From the NCBI GenBank assembly GCA_001644045.1, contig LUUF01000070.1, forward strand, positions 1 through 47,539: DNA of 47,539 bases, written 5' to 3'. The position numbers and the translations under genes were made by a program. Below are positions 39,095 through 47,522 of this stretch, piece by piece (position 1 is the stretch's first letter; each line of letters opens with the position of its first letter). This stretch comes from Methylomonas methanica. GTDB taxonomy: Bacteria > Pseudomonadota > Gammaproteobacteria > Methylococcales > Methylomonadaceae. The notes beneath the pieces were generated by a model. The model was not told the DNA's origin. It did no database searches and worked only from the letters and a program-made list of their open reading frames with translations.

Positions 39095-39168
39095 GGCATA
39101 AAAAAGCCCGGATTTACCGGGCTTTGATTAATTCACGGGATTGGCCGGGACAGCCTGCAACATCATTC
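39095..39168. repeat. 74-bp direct repeat, left copy (putative att site)
   Basis: Matches 41120-41193 over 74 bases with 8 mismatches and no gaps; the 19-base core GATTGGCCGGGACAGCCTG is identical. The right copy contains the last bases of yicC, its stop codon and its terminator. This left copy reproduces the terminator and a GAATGATGTT-like yicC end without the gene. The pattern fits integration at the 3' end of yicC. Confidence 0.75.
39103..39125 (-). terminator. Rho-independent terminator, duplicated from the yicC 3' end
   Basis: AAAGCCCGG at 39103-39111 pairs with CCGGGCTTT at 39117-39125, with a T-run on the minus strand (CTTTTTTATG). It is nearly identical to the terminator just after yicC. 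Confidence 0.75.
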
Positions 39169-39428
39169 GTTTGAATTTGAATCTATATTGACTATTTAAG
39201 CGACTAATTTGCAACAACAGAACTCAATGTGCTTTTGCTACTGGCGCCCCCCATTGGTACACCTTTTTTGTTGGCTTACATGGGATTGGTAGAGACTATC
39301 GCCAAATTACGCCAACCGGTTTTTTGACAAATTGATGAGTCAAAAATAACAATCACTCAACCACTTTTTTCTGGTTAGGTTTAGAATCAAATAGCCAATT
39401 GGCATTAAGAACTATCACAGGGGGATTT

Positions 39429-39770
39429 ATGAAAAAGCTAGCCGTTTTAACAGGTAGTGTCTTACTACTTTTAGGAAGCCAAGCATTTGCTGAACCTCAC
39501 GCCGATGCAGCGATAACGCACGCCAAAGAGGCTGTTGAACATGGTAAGGCCGGTCATTCCGTGGTACTTGTAGAGCATGCGGAAACCGCGCTAGAACATG
39601 CAAACAAAGCCGTGGAGGCCGCCAAAGACACTGATGCGAAGCACCACATGCATGAAGCTGTAACTTCGCTAAAAGAAGGTATCGAACACGGAAAATTGGA
39701 GCACGCTGACAAAGCTACCCACTCCGTTGAAGATGCGATAAAACATATCGAGGCTGGTAATAAAAAATAA
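39429..39770 (+). CDS. SmbP-like small periplasmic metal-binding protein
   Basis: A 113-residue protein with a signal peptide (MKKLAVLTGSVLLLLGSQAFA, cut before EPHAD). The mature part is a helical repeat rich in His, Glu and Ala: ITHAKEAVEHGKAGH, VEHAETALEHANKAVEAAK, HMHEAVTSLKEGIEHGK and ATHSVEDAIKHIEAG. This matches SmbP of Nitrosomonas europaea, a small four-helix bundle that binds copper and other divalent metals. Its likely job is periplasmic copper buffering or tolerance, plausible in an ammonia- or methane-oxidising lineage. ATG at 39429 is preferred over the upstream in-frame start because a GGGGGA ribosome binding site and the signal peptide begin there. It lies inside the direct-repeat-bounded island and is followed by a strong terminator. 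Confidence 0.85.
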   Translation: MKKLAVLTGSVLLLLGSQAFAEPHADAAITHAKEAVEHGKAGHSVVLVEHAETALEHANKAVEAAKDTDAKHHMHEAVTSLKEGIEHGKLEHADKATHSVEDAIKHIEAGNKK

Positions 39771-39809
39771 CTCAGGATCGAAAGGTCTTGCTAATAAACC
39801 GGGGCCACA

Positions 39810-39846
39810 AAAAAGCCGGCAAATCTGAAAAGGTTGCCGGCTTTTT
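39810..39846 (+). terminator. Rho-independent terminator of the SmbP-like gene
   Basis: AAAAAGCCGGCAA at 39810-39822 pairs perfectly with TTGCCGGCTTTTT at 39834-39846 across an 11-base loop, with a T-tract on the plus strand. The A-tract makes it potentially bidirectional. Confidence 0.9.
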
Positions 39847-40178
39847 ATAGCGGGATCGGCTACACCCTCAGTTAAGGATCACCGTTGCCGGTCTTGAGGT
39901 AATTGTTCACAGGCGCGAACCCAAAAGAGCCGATAACCCGCGAAGGCTATCGTCTCTGTTTTAGTTGAATTACGCCGATTTTGACTGGTGACCGCTCGCC
40001 TTGCTTTGTCGTTCCCTAGTTTGATAATCCGCGTCGCTGGAATTGATACCGAAGCCAAAACCGCTAACGTGTACCCGATATTTTCGGCATCTGATGCCAG
40101 CACTTCGCCAATTTTTCATCAGGAGTGACTCTGCGGTATGGTCGTAAAGCTTGCGTAGTAATTTGGCCATCCGACAAT

Positions 40179-40307
40179 TCATGCCGCACCTCCAGATTTT
40201 GCGGTTTCCACCGCACCTATTTGATTAGCATTTGCTAGCTTGTACTGCTTTTCAGCTTCTGCCTTCACTTCACCAAGGTACTCAGCAAACACGGCAGCAT
40301 CGACCAT
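40179..40307 (-). CDS. Possible small ORF of island origin (42 aa)
   Basis: The frame gives a helical, Ala- and Glu-rich peptide (VFAEYLGEVKAEAEKQYK and so on). Its TGA overlaps the ATG of a further short frame on the same strand (ATGA at 40179-40182, opening MNCRMAKLLRKLYDH). Overlapping starts and normal amino-acid composition suggest former genes of the integrated element rather than chance. No family is recognised. The 39850-40178 stretch holds nothing else I can support. Confidence 0.3.
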   Translation of the reverse strand: MVDAAVFAEYLGEVKAEAEKQYKLANANQIGAVETAKSGGAA

Positions 40308-41010
40308 CCAAGTTGATTTGTTGCCGCCAGCCCTGAACACAGGAAAGGGTTACCAGTTCATCACGAGATAATGCCAGCTCTCTGGCTTCTTCCTCGCCGC
40401 CGGCGTCGGTCACGTCAAACGCCGACGCCGGGTTGAACTGGATAACATGGCGCTTGATGGCATAGTCGAACATGCATTTAACACCTCATTGGCTACGGTG
40501 GGGGAGCCACGCTCCACAATGGCTTCCAACATCCCGGAAATGTCCATCGGCTTTACATCCTCTACCGGTATCTTGCCGATATTGGGCTTAATGTCTTTCT
40601 CGATCCTTGATCTAACGATGTTGGGCTGCTTCCAGCGGCCAAGAATGATCTTGGTAAAGTATTCATTGGCCAGTTGGACGACGGCGTAGGCATTTTTAGC
40701 GGCCTCGACTTTTTCCAGGGCTTCGGCTTTGCATTCCTGTTTCTCTGCACTCTGCACTCTGCACTCTGCACCCAGCGCCACGCGCGCCCGTAGCTCTTTA
40801 GCCTGTCTGCGGGCTTCGGCCAATGATAGGTCGGCATAGCCGCCCATTGTCACCCATCTGGAGATTTCTTTGATTTTGTAGCGATGTCTCCAGATAGGTT
40901 CGGCAAAATTTTCACGATAGCTCAGATAAAGCCCATCGCCATCACTTTTACCTTCAAAGCGTTCGCCGTTTTTAATCCATGACCTTATGTATATCAGTGC
41001 GTTTTGCCAT
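40282..41010 (-). pseudogene. P4-type (DUF4102) tyrosine recombinase pseudogene
   Basis: The N-terminal DUF4102 domain is readable: ATG at 41010 (MAKRTDI), then, in another frame, WIKNGERFEGKSDGDGLYLSY and IWRHRYK, then MGGYADLSLAEARRQAKELR. The core-binding domain follows (LANEYFTKIILGRWKQPNIV, IGKIPVEDVKP), then, after a shift near 40460, MFDYAIKRHVIQFNPASAFD. The sequence stops being integrase-like near 40325 (SRDELVTL), so the catalytic Arg-His-Arg-Tyr domain is absent. At least two frameshifts and a 3' deletion make it dead. It starts 110 bases from the right repeat and reads away from yicC, as expected for an integrase next to its att site. Confidence 0.85.
40743..40770. repeat. Four tandem copies of a 7-bp unit (CTCTGCA)
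   Basis: Exact 7-bp units at 40743-40749, 40750-40756, 40757-40763 and 40764-40770, inside the integrase remnant just after the DUF4102 domain. Intact homologues as I remember them lack this segment, so it is probably slippage-derived expansion. Confidence 0.8.
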
Positions 41011-41119
41011 GATTCGCGCTCCCTACAGGGTGTACCACCAAATTTTGAATAATTACGTCGGATACCCCCCGGTGGTGCACCTAAATATTGCGCTTTTTGG
41101 GATTGAACGGGAATGAGTA

Positions 41120-41193
41120 GGCATAAAAAAGCCCGAATTTACCGGGCTTCGTTTAGTTCGTGAGATTGGCCGGGACAGCCTGAAACATCATTC
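41120..41193. repeat. 74-bp direct repeat, right copy (putative att site at yicC 3' end)
   Basis: Partner of 39095-39168. It runs from the terminator of yicC (AAGCCCG at 41129-41135 paired with CGGGCTT at 41143-41149, T-run on the minus strand) to the last codons and stop of yicC. The 3' end of yicC is a known integration site for mobilisable genomic islands in Vibrio and relatives. Confidence 0.75.
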
Positions 41194-42051
41194 AATGTTC
41201 TGAATTTGCTCGCGCATCTGTTCTATCAACACTTTCAGATCGATGGAAATTTGGGTCATTTCCCGGTCTGCGGACTTGGAGCCCAGGGTGTTGGCTTCGC
41301 GGTTCATTTCCTGCATTAAAAAATCCAGGCGGCGGCCGGTGGGTTCCGGTTGTTTCAAGGTGCGCTGTACCTCGGCAACATGGGTTTCCAAGCGATCCAG
41401 CTCTTCTGCTACATCGAGCTTTTGCGCCAGCAGTACCAGCTCCTGTTCCAAGCGATCGAAATTGGGCTCGGCGACCATTTCCAGGACCCGACTGGTAAGC
41501 TTGCTACGCAGATTATGCAGCACATCCGGCATGCGTTTGTGGGCCGCTTCGACCAGCAAATTAATTTTTTGACAGCGGTCTTCCAATAATTGCGCCAGCT
41601 GCGCACCTTCGCGGGCACGGGTTTCCAGCATTTTGTCCAAGGTTAAGTCCAGCAATTGGACGATTTTTTCGCGTAGTGCCTCTTTATCGGTTTCGGTTTC
41701 TTGTTGCACACCCGGGAACGCCAACACCTCTAATGCGGAAAAAGGCTGCGGATTACTCATCAACGCTTCGATACCTGCGGTAGCGGTCAGTAACTTTTCG
41801 ACTATTTCCCGATTGATATTGAAGCTGTTCTCGCTGGCTTGTTTTTTGTAACTCAAGGCACATTCGATTTTGCCGCGCTTCAGCTTGTCCGCAATCATGC
41901 GTCGGGCGTCGGCTTCGACAAAGCGCAGTCGCTCCGGCAACTTGACGCTGACATCGCTGTAACGATGATTGACCGAACGTAACTCGCAAAGGATGGTCAG
42001 ATTGTCGGCGCTTATTTCGCCGTCCGCGAAAGCGGTCATGCTTCTTATCAT
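41188..42051 (-). CDS. yicC: YicC-family endoribonuclease
   Basis: A 287-residue protein starting MIRSMTAFA, the family's invariant N-terminus, with an HRYSDVSVKLPERLR segment near 28-42 and a conserved C-terminal domain (GRRLDFLMQEMNREANTL, SKSADREM). YicC proteins are ribonucleases with a clamp-like hexamer; in E. coli YicC promotes decay of small RNAs such as RyhB. The stop lies within the right 74-bp repeat, and the coding end appears intact. It is divergent from the Ser/Thr kinase gene with only 43 bases between starts, so the promoters overlap. Confidence 0.95.
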   Translation of the reverse strand: MIRSMTAFADGEISADNLTILCELRSVNHRYSDVSVKLPERLRFVEADARRMIADKLKRGKIECALSYKKQASENSFNINREIVEKLLTATAGIEALMSNPQPFSALEVLAFPGVQQETETDKEALREKIVQLLDLTLDKMLETRAREGAQLAQLLEDRCQKINLLVEAAHKRMPDVLHNLRSKLTSRVLEMVAEPNFDRLEQELVLLAQKLDVAEELDRLETHVAEVQRTLKQPEPTGRRLDFLMQEMNREANTLGSKSADREMTQISIDLKVLIEQMREQIQNIE

Positions 42052-42094
42052 TTTTCACCTATAATCGTTACGCTTAACCCGCCCAGCTTCGCAC

Positions 42095-43000
42095 ATGGCC
42101 GAATACTACGATCCAGAAACTTATCCCAAGGAATGGAACTACCTTCAATCGGGGACCATTATAGATCAGTACATGATCGAGCGGGAATTGGCGCACGGCG
42201 GCTTTAGTTCCGTGTATCTGGCCAGGCAGATGGCCGACCAGATTCAGGTGGCGATCAAGGAGTACCTACCTCGCAAACTGGCGCACCGCACCTGGAATAA
42301 TCTGGTAGTACCCAATAACGACGAGGCCAAAGTGTTGTTCATGCGCGGCCGGGCTTTGTTTTTTGAGGAAGCCAAGGTACTAGCGATGTTGAAGCATCAC
42401 AATATCGTCGACGTGATCAATTTCTTCCAGGCCAATGACACGGTCTACATGGTGATGACTTACGATTACGGCATCACCCTGGACAAAATCCTGCATAAGC
42501 GCAGCCTGCCGATTAACGAAGCCTTCCTGCTAACAGTATTCAAGTTATTGTTGACCGGTGTCGAGGCGGTGCATCAAAAAGGTCTGGTGCATCTTGATAT
42601 CAAGCCCGCCAATATTTTGATCCGTAGCGAGAACGATCCCTTGCTGCTGGATTTCGGCGCCATCCGCAAAATCACCCTGGACCCGCAACGCAATCGCGCC
42701 AAGGTGCTGACCAACGGCTATTCGCCGATCGAGCAATACGACAATAACGGCAATCTCGGACCCTGGTCGGACATTTATGCGGTAGGCGCCAGCATGCGCG
42801 CCTGCCTGGATTACAAAATCCCGCAGCCCTCGCCGGATCGCATCAAACAGGACGATTTAGCGCCGGCCGTGAAGGCGCATAAACGGCATTTCCCAGAGTA
42901 TTTACTAAAAGCCATCGATTGGGCCATGGCGGTTTTTCCGGAGAACAGACCGCAAAGCGTCGCGGAGCTGCAGCAAGCCCTAAGTCCCGGCAATAGTTAA
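42095..43000 (+). CDS. Ser/Thr protein kinase (Hanks-type), soluble
   Basis: A 301-residue kinase domain with no transmembrane or sensor part. The Gly-rich loop is LAHGGFSSVYLA (32-43), the ATP-anchoring Lys K55 in VAIKEYL, the catalytic loop HLDIKPANIL with D168, K170 and N173, and the metal-binding DFG at 186-188. HRD is replaced by HLD, so the kinase may not depend on activation-loop phosphorylation of the usual sort. The substrate is unknown. It lies between yicC and rph, about 57 bases upstream of rph, so it may be co-transcribed with the rph-rdgB run. Confidence 0.92.
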   Translation: MAEYYDPETYPKEWNYLQSGTIIDQYMIERELAHGGFSSVYLARQMADQIQVAIKEYLPRKLAHRTWNNLVVPNNDEAKVLFMRGRALFFEEAKVLAMLKHHNIVDVINFFQANDTVYMVMTYDYGITLDKILHKRSLPINEAFLLTVFKLLLTGVEAVHQKGLVHLDIKPANILIRSENDPLLLDFGAIRKITLDPQRNRAKVLTNGYSPIEQYDNNGNLGPWSDIYAVGASMRACLDYKIPQPSPDRIKQDDLAPAVKAHKRHFPEYLLKAIDWAMAVFPENRPQSVAELQQALSPGNS

Positions 43001-43057
43001 AAATCCGCCCGGTAAAGCCAGTATAATGCCGGCAATTTATATACCAACGAGATGAAT

Positions 43058-43807
43058 ATGAGACCAAGCGGACGCAATCCCGATCAATTACGAGAAATAC
43101 GCTTTACCTGTAATTACACCAAACACGCCGAAGGTTCGGTATTAGTCGAGTTTGGCGACACCCGGGTTTTATGCACCGCCAGCGTCGATAACAGCGTTCC
43201 GCGCTTCTTGAAGGGTAAAGGCGAAGGCTGGGTCACCGCCGAATACGGCATGTTGCCGCGCTCCACCCACAGCCGGATGGATCGCGAAGCCGGTCGTGGT
43301 AAGCAGGGTGGCCGCACTTTGGAAATTCAACGTTTAATCGGCCGTTCCTTGCGCGCCGCTATCGATTTGAAAGCCCTGGGCGAAAACACCATCACCATCG
43401 ATTGCGACGTGATTCAAGCCGACGGCGGCACCCGCACCGCGTCCATCACCGGCGGCTTCGTCGCGCTGTCGATTGCGATCGAGCATCTATTAAAAACCCA
43501 CAAAATCAAGAAAAACCCGCTGCATGGGCAAGTCGCTTCGGTGTCGGTAGGCATTTATAACGGCGTGCCGGTGCTGGATCTGGATTATGCCGAAGATCAT
43601 CAAGCCGAAACCGATATGAATGTGGTGATGAACGAAGCCGGCCACTTCATCGAAGTACAAGGTACCGCCGAAGGCCACGCGTTTAGAAAAGACGAATTGA
43701 ACGCAATGCTGGAACTGGCCGAGTTCGGTATCAATCAGCTGCTGGAAAAACAACAGGCCGCGTTACGCGAAGCCAAAAAGCCTGCCCCGCTCAGAGTCGT
43801 ACTGTAA
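43058..43807 (+). CDS. rph: Ribonuclease PH
   Basis: A 249-residue phosphorolytic 3'-to-5' exoribonuclease that trims tRNA 3' ends. Family segments are [73 protein letters not shown] and [20 protein letters not shown] chose ATG at 43058, which matches E. coli RNase PH (MRPAGR); an in-frame ATG at 43052 adds two residues. It is followed 8 bases later by rdgB, a common arrangement. Confidence 0.96.
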   Translation: MRPSGRNPDQLREIRFTCNYTKHAEGSVLVEFGDTRVLCTASVDNSVPRFLKGKGEGWVTAEYGMLPRSTHSRMDREAGRGKQGGRTLEIQRLIGRSLRAAIDLKALGENTITIDCDVIQADGGTRTASITGGFVALSIAIEHLLKTHKIKKNPLHGQVASVSVGIYNGVPVLDLDYAEDHQAETDMNVVMNEAGHFIEVQGTAEGHAFRKDELNAMLELAEFGINQLLEKQQAALREAKKPAPLRVVL

Positions 43808-43815
43808 GCAGGAAT

Positions 43816-44403
43816 ATGAGTTCGATAGTTTTAGCCAGCGGCAATCCCGGTAAAATCCGCGAGATTCAAGCCATCCTGCAAAACGATAAAATCCTGCCGC
43901 AATCGCAATTCAATGTGGTCGAGCCGGAAGAAACCGGCGCGACCTTCATCGAAAACGCCATCATCAAGGCCCGTAACGCCGCCGCCCATTGCAACTTGCC
44001 GGCCATTGCCGACGACTCCGGTCTGGCGGTGGATGCGCTGGACGGCGCGCCCGGCGTGATCTCGGCGCGTTATGCCGGGATCGGCGCTTCGGATCAAGCT
44101 AATCTGGACAAATTACTGGCAGACATGCGCGAGGTGCCGGACGCCCAACGCTCGGCGCGCTTCATTTGCGTGATGGTTTATCTGCGCCACGCTTTGGACC
44201 CCACGCCCATCGTCGCTCAAGGCGTCTGGGAAGGCCGGATTCTGCGACAGGAGGTCGGTGAAAATGGTTTTGGCTACGATCCGATATTTTGGGTAGAACA
44301 ATACCAATGCTCTTCGGCACAATTAACGCCGGATCTGAAAAACGCCCTCAGCCACAGAGGCCAAGCGCTGCGGGCGCTTAGTCAGCAACTAGCCGGACTG
44401 TGA
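43816..44403 (+). CDS. rdgB: RdgB/HAM1 XTP/dITP diphosphatase
   Basis: A 195-residue pyrophosphatase that removes non-canonical purine nucleotides (dITP, XTP) from the pool. Markers are the N-terminal VLASGNPGKIREI, the ETGATFIENAIIKARNAA segment with the metal-binding Glu, the ADDSGLAVDALDGAPGVISA segment with catalytic Asp, FGYDPIF, and SHRGQALRAL. The TGA overlaps the GTG start of the next gene. It follows rph by 8 bases. Confidence 0.96.
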   Translation: MSSIVLASGNPGKIREIQAILQNDKILPQSQFNVVEPEETGATFIENAIIKARNAAAHCNLPAIADDSGLAVDALDGAPGVISARYAGIGASDQANLDKLLADMREVPDAQRSARFICVMVYLRHALDPTPIVAQGVWEGRILRQEVGENGFGYDPIFWVEQYQCSSAQLTPDLKNALSHRGQALRALSQQLAGL

Positions 44404-45455
44404 ACAAACTGCAAGGGATTGCCGGACATTTTGCCGGCGGGCAATACGTTGGCAATATTCGCCCGCTCGGCAACGGTTTAATCAACGACACTTTCTTAGT
44501 GAATGCCGGCGACACCCAATTTGTGCTGCAAGGTATCAATAGCCGGGTGTTTCCGCAGCCGGAGCAGGTCGTCACCAATTTGCAGCAGCTGAACCGCCAT
44601 ATCGCGCAACAAGACCCGGCGAACGTGCGGCTACTGATTCCATCGCTACTGCCAGCCAACGATGGCGAGGCGTTTTACCGTGATGGCGATGGCCAAATCT
44701 GGCGGGCTTTGGAGTTGATCAGTCCGGCCGAGAGCCGCGAACAACTCGGCAATCAGGCGGAAGCCAGTCAAGTCGGCTTTGCGCTGGCGCATTTTCATCG
44801 TTTGTGCGGCACACTAGCGCCGGAATTGCTGCATGACACGCTACCCGGCTTCCACATCGCCCCCGCGTATTATCAAAGTTATCTGGATATTCTTGATCGG
44901 CCACTGCCGGTGACACTGGATGACGAGTTTCGGCAATGCCAACAGTTTATCGAAGGCTTTCGAGAACGGATCGCGATGCTGGAACAAGCCAAACAGCGAG
45001 GTGAATTGCAGGAGCGAGTGATACACGGCGACCCAAAATTGAACAACTTTTTATTCGAGCCGGGCAGCGACCGGATCATCAGTCTGATCGATCTGGATAC
45101 CGTCAAGCCGGGCTTGGTACATTACGACATTGGCGACTGCTTGCGTTCCTGCTGCCACATTCGGCCCGGCAATCAATTCGACGTCCCGCGTTGTAAAACT
45201 ATTTTGGCCAGCTATTTGGCCGAAGCCGGGCAGTTTTTCGAGCCGGCCGATTACGACTATCTGTATGCGGCCATCCAGCTGATTCCATTCGAGCTTGGTC
45301 TGCGCTTTTTTAGCGATTACCTGCAAGGCAACCGCTACTTCAAAGTCAATCAGCCGCGCGAAAATCTACAGCGCGCTATGGATCAATTTGCGCTATGCGA
45401 GAACATCGCGCGGCAAGAAACGGAATTGAGGCACGTCATCGCCAGCATCGTTTAG
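44400..45455 (+). CDS. APH-type phosphotransferase (aminoglycoside/hexosamine-kinase-like)
   Basis: A 351-residue protein of the APH/choline-kinase fold. The nucleotide-binding loop is PLGNGLINDTFLV (22-34), the catalytic loop VIHGDPKLNNFLF near 208-220 has the Asp and Asn, and the metal-binding Asp is in ISLIDLDTV near 230. The arrangement resembles sugar kinases such as N-acetylhexosamine 1-kinase more than antibiotic-resistance enzymes. The substrate cannot be told. The GTG start at 44400 overlaps the rdgB stop (GTGA), indicating translational coupling. It probably phosphorylates a metabolite. Confidence 0.87.
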   Translation: MNKLQGIAGHFAGGQYVGNIRPLGNGLINDTFLVNAGDTQFVLQGINSRVFPQPEQVVTNLQQLNRHIAQQDPANVRLLIPSLLPANDGEAFYRDGDGQIWRALELISPAESREQLGNQAEASQVGFALAHFHRLCGTLAPELLHDTLPGFHIAPAYYQSYLDILDRPLPVTLDDEFRQCQQFIEGFRERIAMLEQAKQRGELQERVIHGDPKLNNFLFEPGSDRIISLIDLDTVKPGLVHYDIGDCLRSCCHIRPGNQFDVPRCKTILASYLAEAGQFFEPADYDYLYAAIQLIPFELGLRFFSDYLQGNRYFKVNQPRENLQRAMDQFALCENIARQETELRHVIASIV

Positions 45456-45589
45456 AACCTCAGCAATATTATTTGTATCTATTCGGCAAATGTGTGAAGT
45501 GTAGGCTGGATAATCACAATTATTCCTGACTATTTAGCTGCTTAGGCTAAACCCAAAAAGTCTGCTGAATCAGCCTGCTAATCCGGACA

Positions 45590-47473
45590 TTATTTCAACA
45601 ACACCTTCGCGATCAAATCCAGCAACTGTGCAATGTCCAGCGGCTTGGTCAGATACGCCAAAAACCCGGTTTCCAGCCCTTGTTTTATGTCATCGGCCAT
45701 GGCCGCGGCACTGACGGCAACCACCGGAATGTGAGCGGTAAGCGGGTCGGCCTTCAGTGCCTTCAGGGCAGCCAGCCCACTCATGCCGGGTAGGGAAATA
45801 TCCATTAAGACCAAATCCGGCGCAAATTCTCGAATCATGCGCAGCCCCTCGTGGGCTGAACCGGCGGTCAATAACTCGACCTTCGGAATTCGGTGGAACA
45901 ATTGCTTAAGCAAACTGATATGCACCGGATTATCTTCCACATATAGCACTCGGCCTTGGATGCTTAAATCAAAACGCGTATCGGTTGGTGCCGGCAATGC
46001 TTCCGGGACCGCCAGCGCACTAGGCAACTCCAGCCAAAATTGACTACCGACGCCTAGCTGGCTGCTAAAGCCGATATTGCCGTGCATGGCTTCCAGTAAA
46101 TATCGGCAAAGCACCAGGCCGATACCGGTGCCTTCGATATTGGTAGTTTCCGCACCCAAACGTTGGAAGGGTTGAAACAGCTCGGATTGCAAATTTTCGG
46201 CAATACCTGGGCCAGTGTCTTCCACACAAATCCGCACTCTGTCGTCCGTTTTTTGGCAGCAAATCGTCACTCGCCCGTTTTCGCGATTGTATTTAATGGC
46301 ATTGGACACCAAGTTTTGTATGATTTGCCGCAGCCGGGCAGCATCGGCCAGCACCGAGAGTTGGGCGCCATCCGCGACCAACAATTCGATATGCCGTTGC
46401 GCGGCCTGCCGCTTAAAGGTTGCCAGCACATCATCCAGGATGCCCTGTAAGTTCACCGGCTCGATAAGCAATTCCAACTTGCCAGACTCGATACGCGCCA
46501 AATCCAGCACATCGTTTACCAAAGTCAACAACTGCCGGCCGGCCTTCAAGATATATGTAACCGACTCTTTTTGCTCCTCCGACAAAGGCTCCGGCTCGCC
46601 ACTATTCAGCAGCTCCGCAAAGCCGATAATCACATTCAACGGGGTACGCAGTTCGTGACTCATACTGGCCAGAAACATCGATTTCGCCGAATTGGCGTTT
46701 TCGGCAGTCATTTTGGCTTCCAATAACGCATTTTCCATCTGCTTGCGCTCGCTGATGTCATGCAATACGCAGTGACATTGCACGAACTGGCCCTCGACGT
46801 CCAGCTGAATCCCCCACTCCAACAACGCGATGATGGCTCTGCCGTCTTGATGCCGCAGGTGCAATTCCTGTCCCGTGGGTAAGGATCCCATCTGTTGTAA
46901 ATCGATAAAATGATCGATAAAGCCGATAGGATGGCCCGGGTCGTCGACCTCGTTAAAATGCCGATCCAATAGCTGCTCTCGGTGATAGCCGAGCATTTGG
47001 CAGAGTTTATCGTTGGCATCGAGAATGTAACCGCTAATGTCCAGGGCCAGATAAGCGACCGGCGAATTTTCCACCAACTGCCGGAAGCGGCTTTCGCTGG
47101 CCTGTAGGGTTTGTTCGGCTTCCTTACGTTCCGTAACATCGAAAAACGTGGCTAAAAATCCGTCGTCAAGCGTAATACCGGAGACGACCATCGTGCGAAC
47201 TTTACCGCGCTTGTCAGTTATCCGATATTCCAGCCCCTGAATATCGCTGCCGTTTTCCTGTGCATTGCTTAAGGCATCCTCCCAAATAGTCATCGCCTGT
47301 TGCCGATACACCGGGTCCGGAAAAGCCAACGGCCACCAATCGTCGAGGGTAACCACTTCCGCATTGTTGTAGCCGAAGGTTTGGATGAAACGGCTATTGA
47401 GCTCGACGATACGCCCATGACGATTAACCACGCCCAACGGCATCGGCAGCCGTTCGAACAAGCGCTGGAACAA
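45590..47473 (-). CDS. Hybrid PAS sensor histidine kinase, 5'-truncated
   Basis: The 627 visible residues comprise PAS (about 1-112), PAS (about 125-245), HisKA with phospho-acceptor H273 (SMSHELRTPLN), HATPase_c (NLVSNAIKYN, DTGPGIAE, GTGIGLVLC) and a receiver with LMDISLPGMSG. The frame stays open upstream to 47533, reading DISRQKANEAELEENKALF; DIS-R at that position is the usual last strand and linker of a preceding PAS domain. The frame then meets a stop exactly inside a dispersed repeat. The native gene was therefore longer. TTG at 47473 is only the first candidate start. The signal is unknown. The 135 bases after the gene are empty. Confidence 0.9.
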   Translation of the reverse strand: MFQRLFERLPMPLGVVNRHGRIVELNSRFIQTFGYNNAEVVTLDDWWPLAFPDPVYRQQAMTIWEDALSNAQENGSDIQGLEYRITDKRGKVRTMVVSGITLDDGFLATFFDVTERKEAEQTLQASESRFRQLVENSPVAYLALDISGYILDANDKLCQMLGYHREQLLDRHFNEVDDPGHPIGFIDHFIDLQQMGSLPTGQELHLRHQDGRAIIALLEWGIQLDVEGQFVQCHCVLHDISERKQMENALLEAKMTAENANSAKSMFLASMSHELRTPLNVIIGFAELLNSGEPEPLSEEQKESVTYILKAGRQLLTLVNDVLDLARIESGKLELLIEPVNLQGILDDVLATFKRQAAQRHIELLVADGAQLSVLADAARLRQIIQNLVSNAIKYNRENGRVTICCQKTDDRVRICVEDTGPGIAENLQSELFQPFQRLGAETTNIEGTGIGLVLCRYLLEAMHGNIGFSSQLGVGSQFWLELPSALAVPEALPAPTDTRFDLSIQGRVLYVEDNPVHISLLKQLFHRIPKVELLTAGSAHEGLRMIREFAPDLVLMDISLPGMSGLAALKALKADPLTAHIPVVAVSAAAMADDIKQGLETGFLAYLTKPLDIAQLLDLIAKVLLK

Positions 47474-47522
47474 GGCCTTGTTTTCTTCCAGCTCGGCTTC
47501 GTTGGCTTTTTGCCGGGAAATA

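Noticed and set aside
39879..40103. Minus-strand 74-codon ORF
   Set aside because: No start context or recognisable family; it overlaps other short frames in decaying island DNA.
44400..45455. Aminoglycoside resistance gene
   Set aside because: The fold is APH-like, but the gene is translationally coupled to rdgB in a housekeeping operon and resembles sugar kinases more; no sign of transfer.
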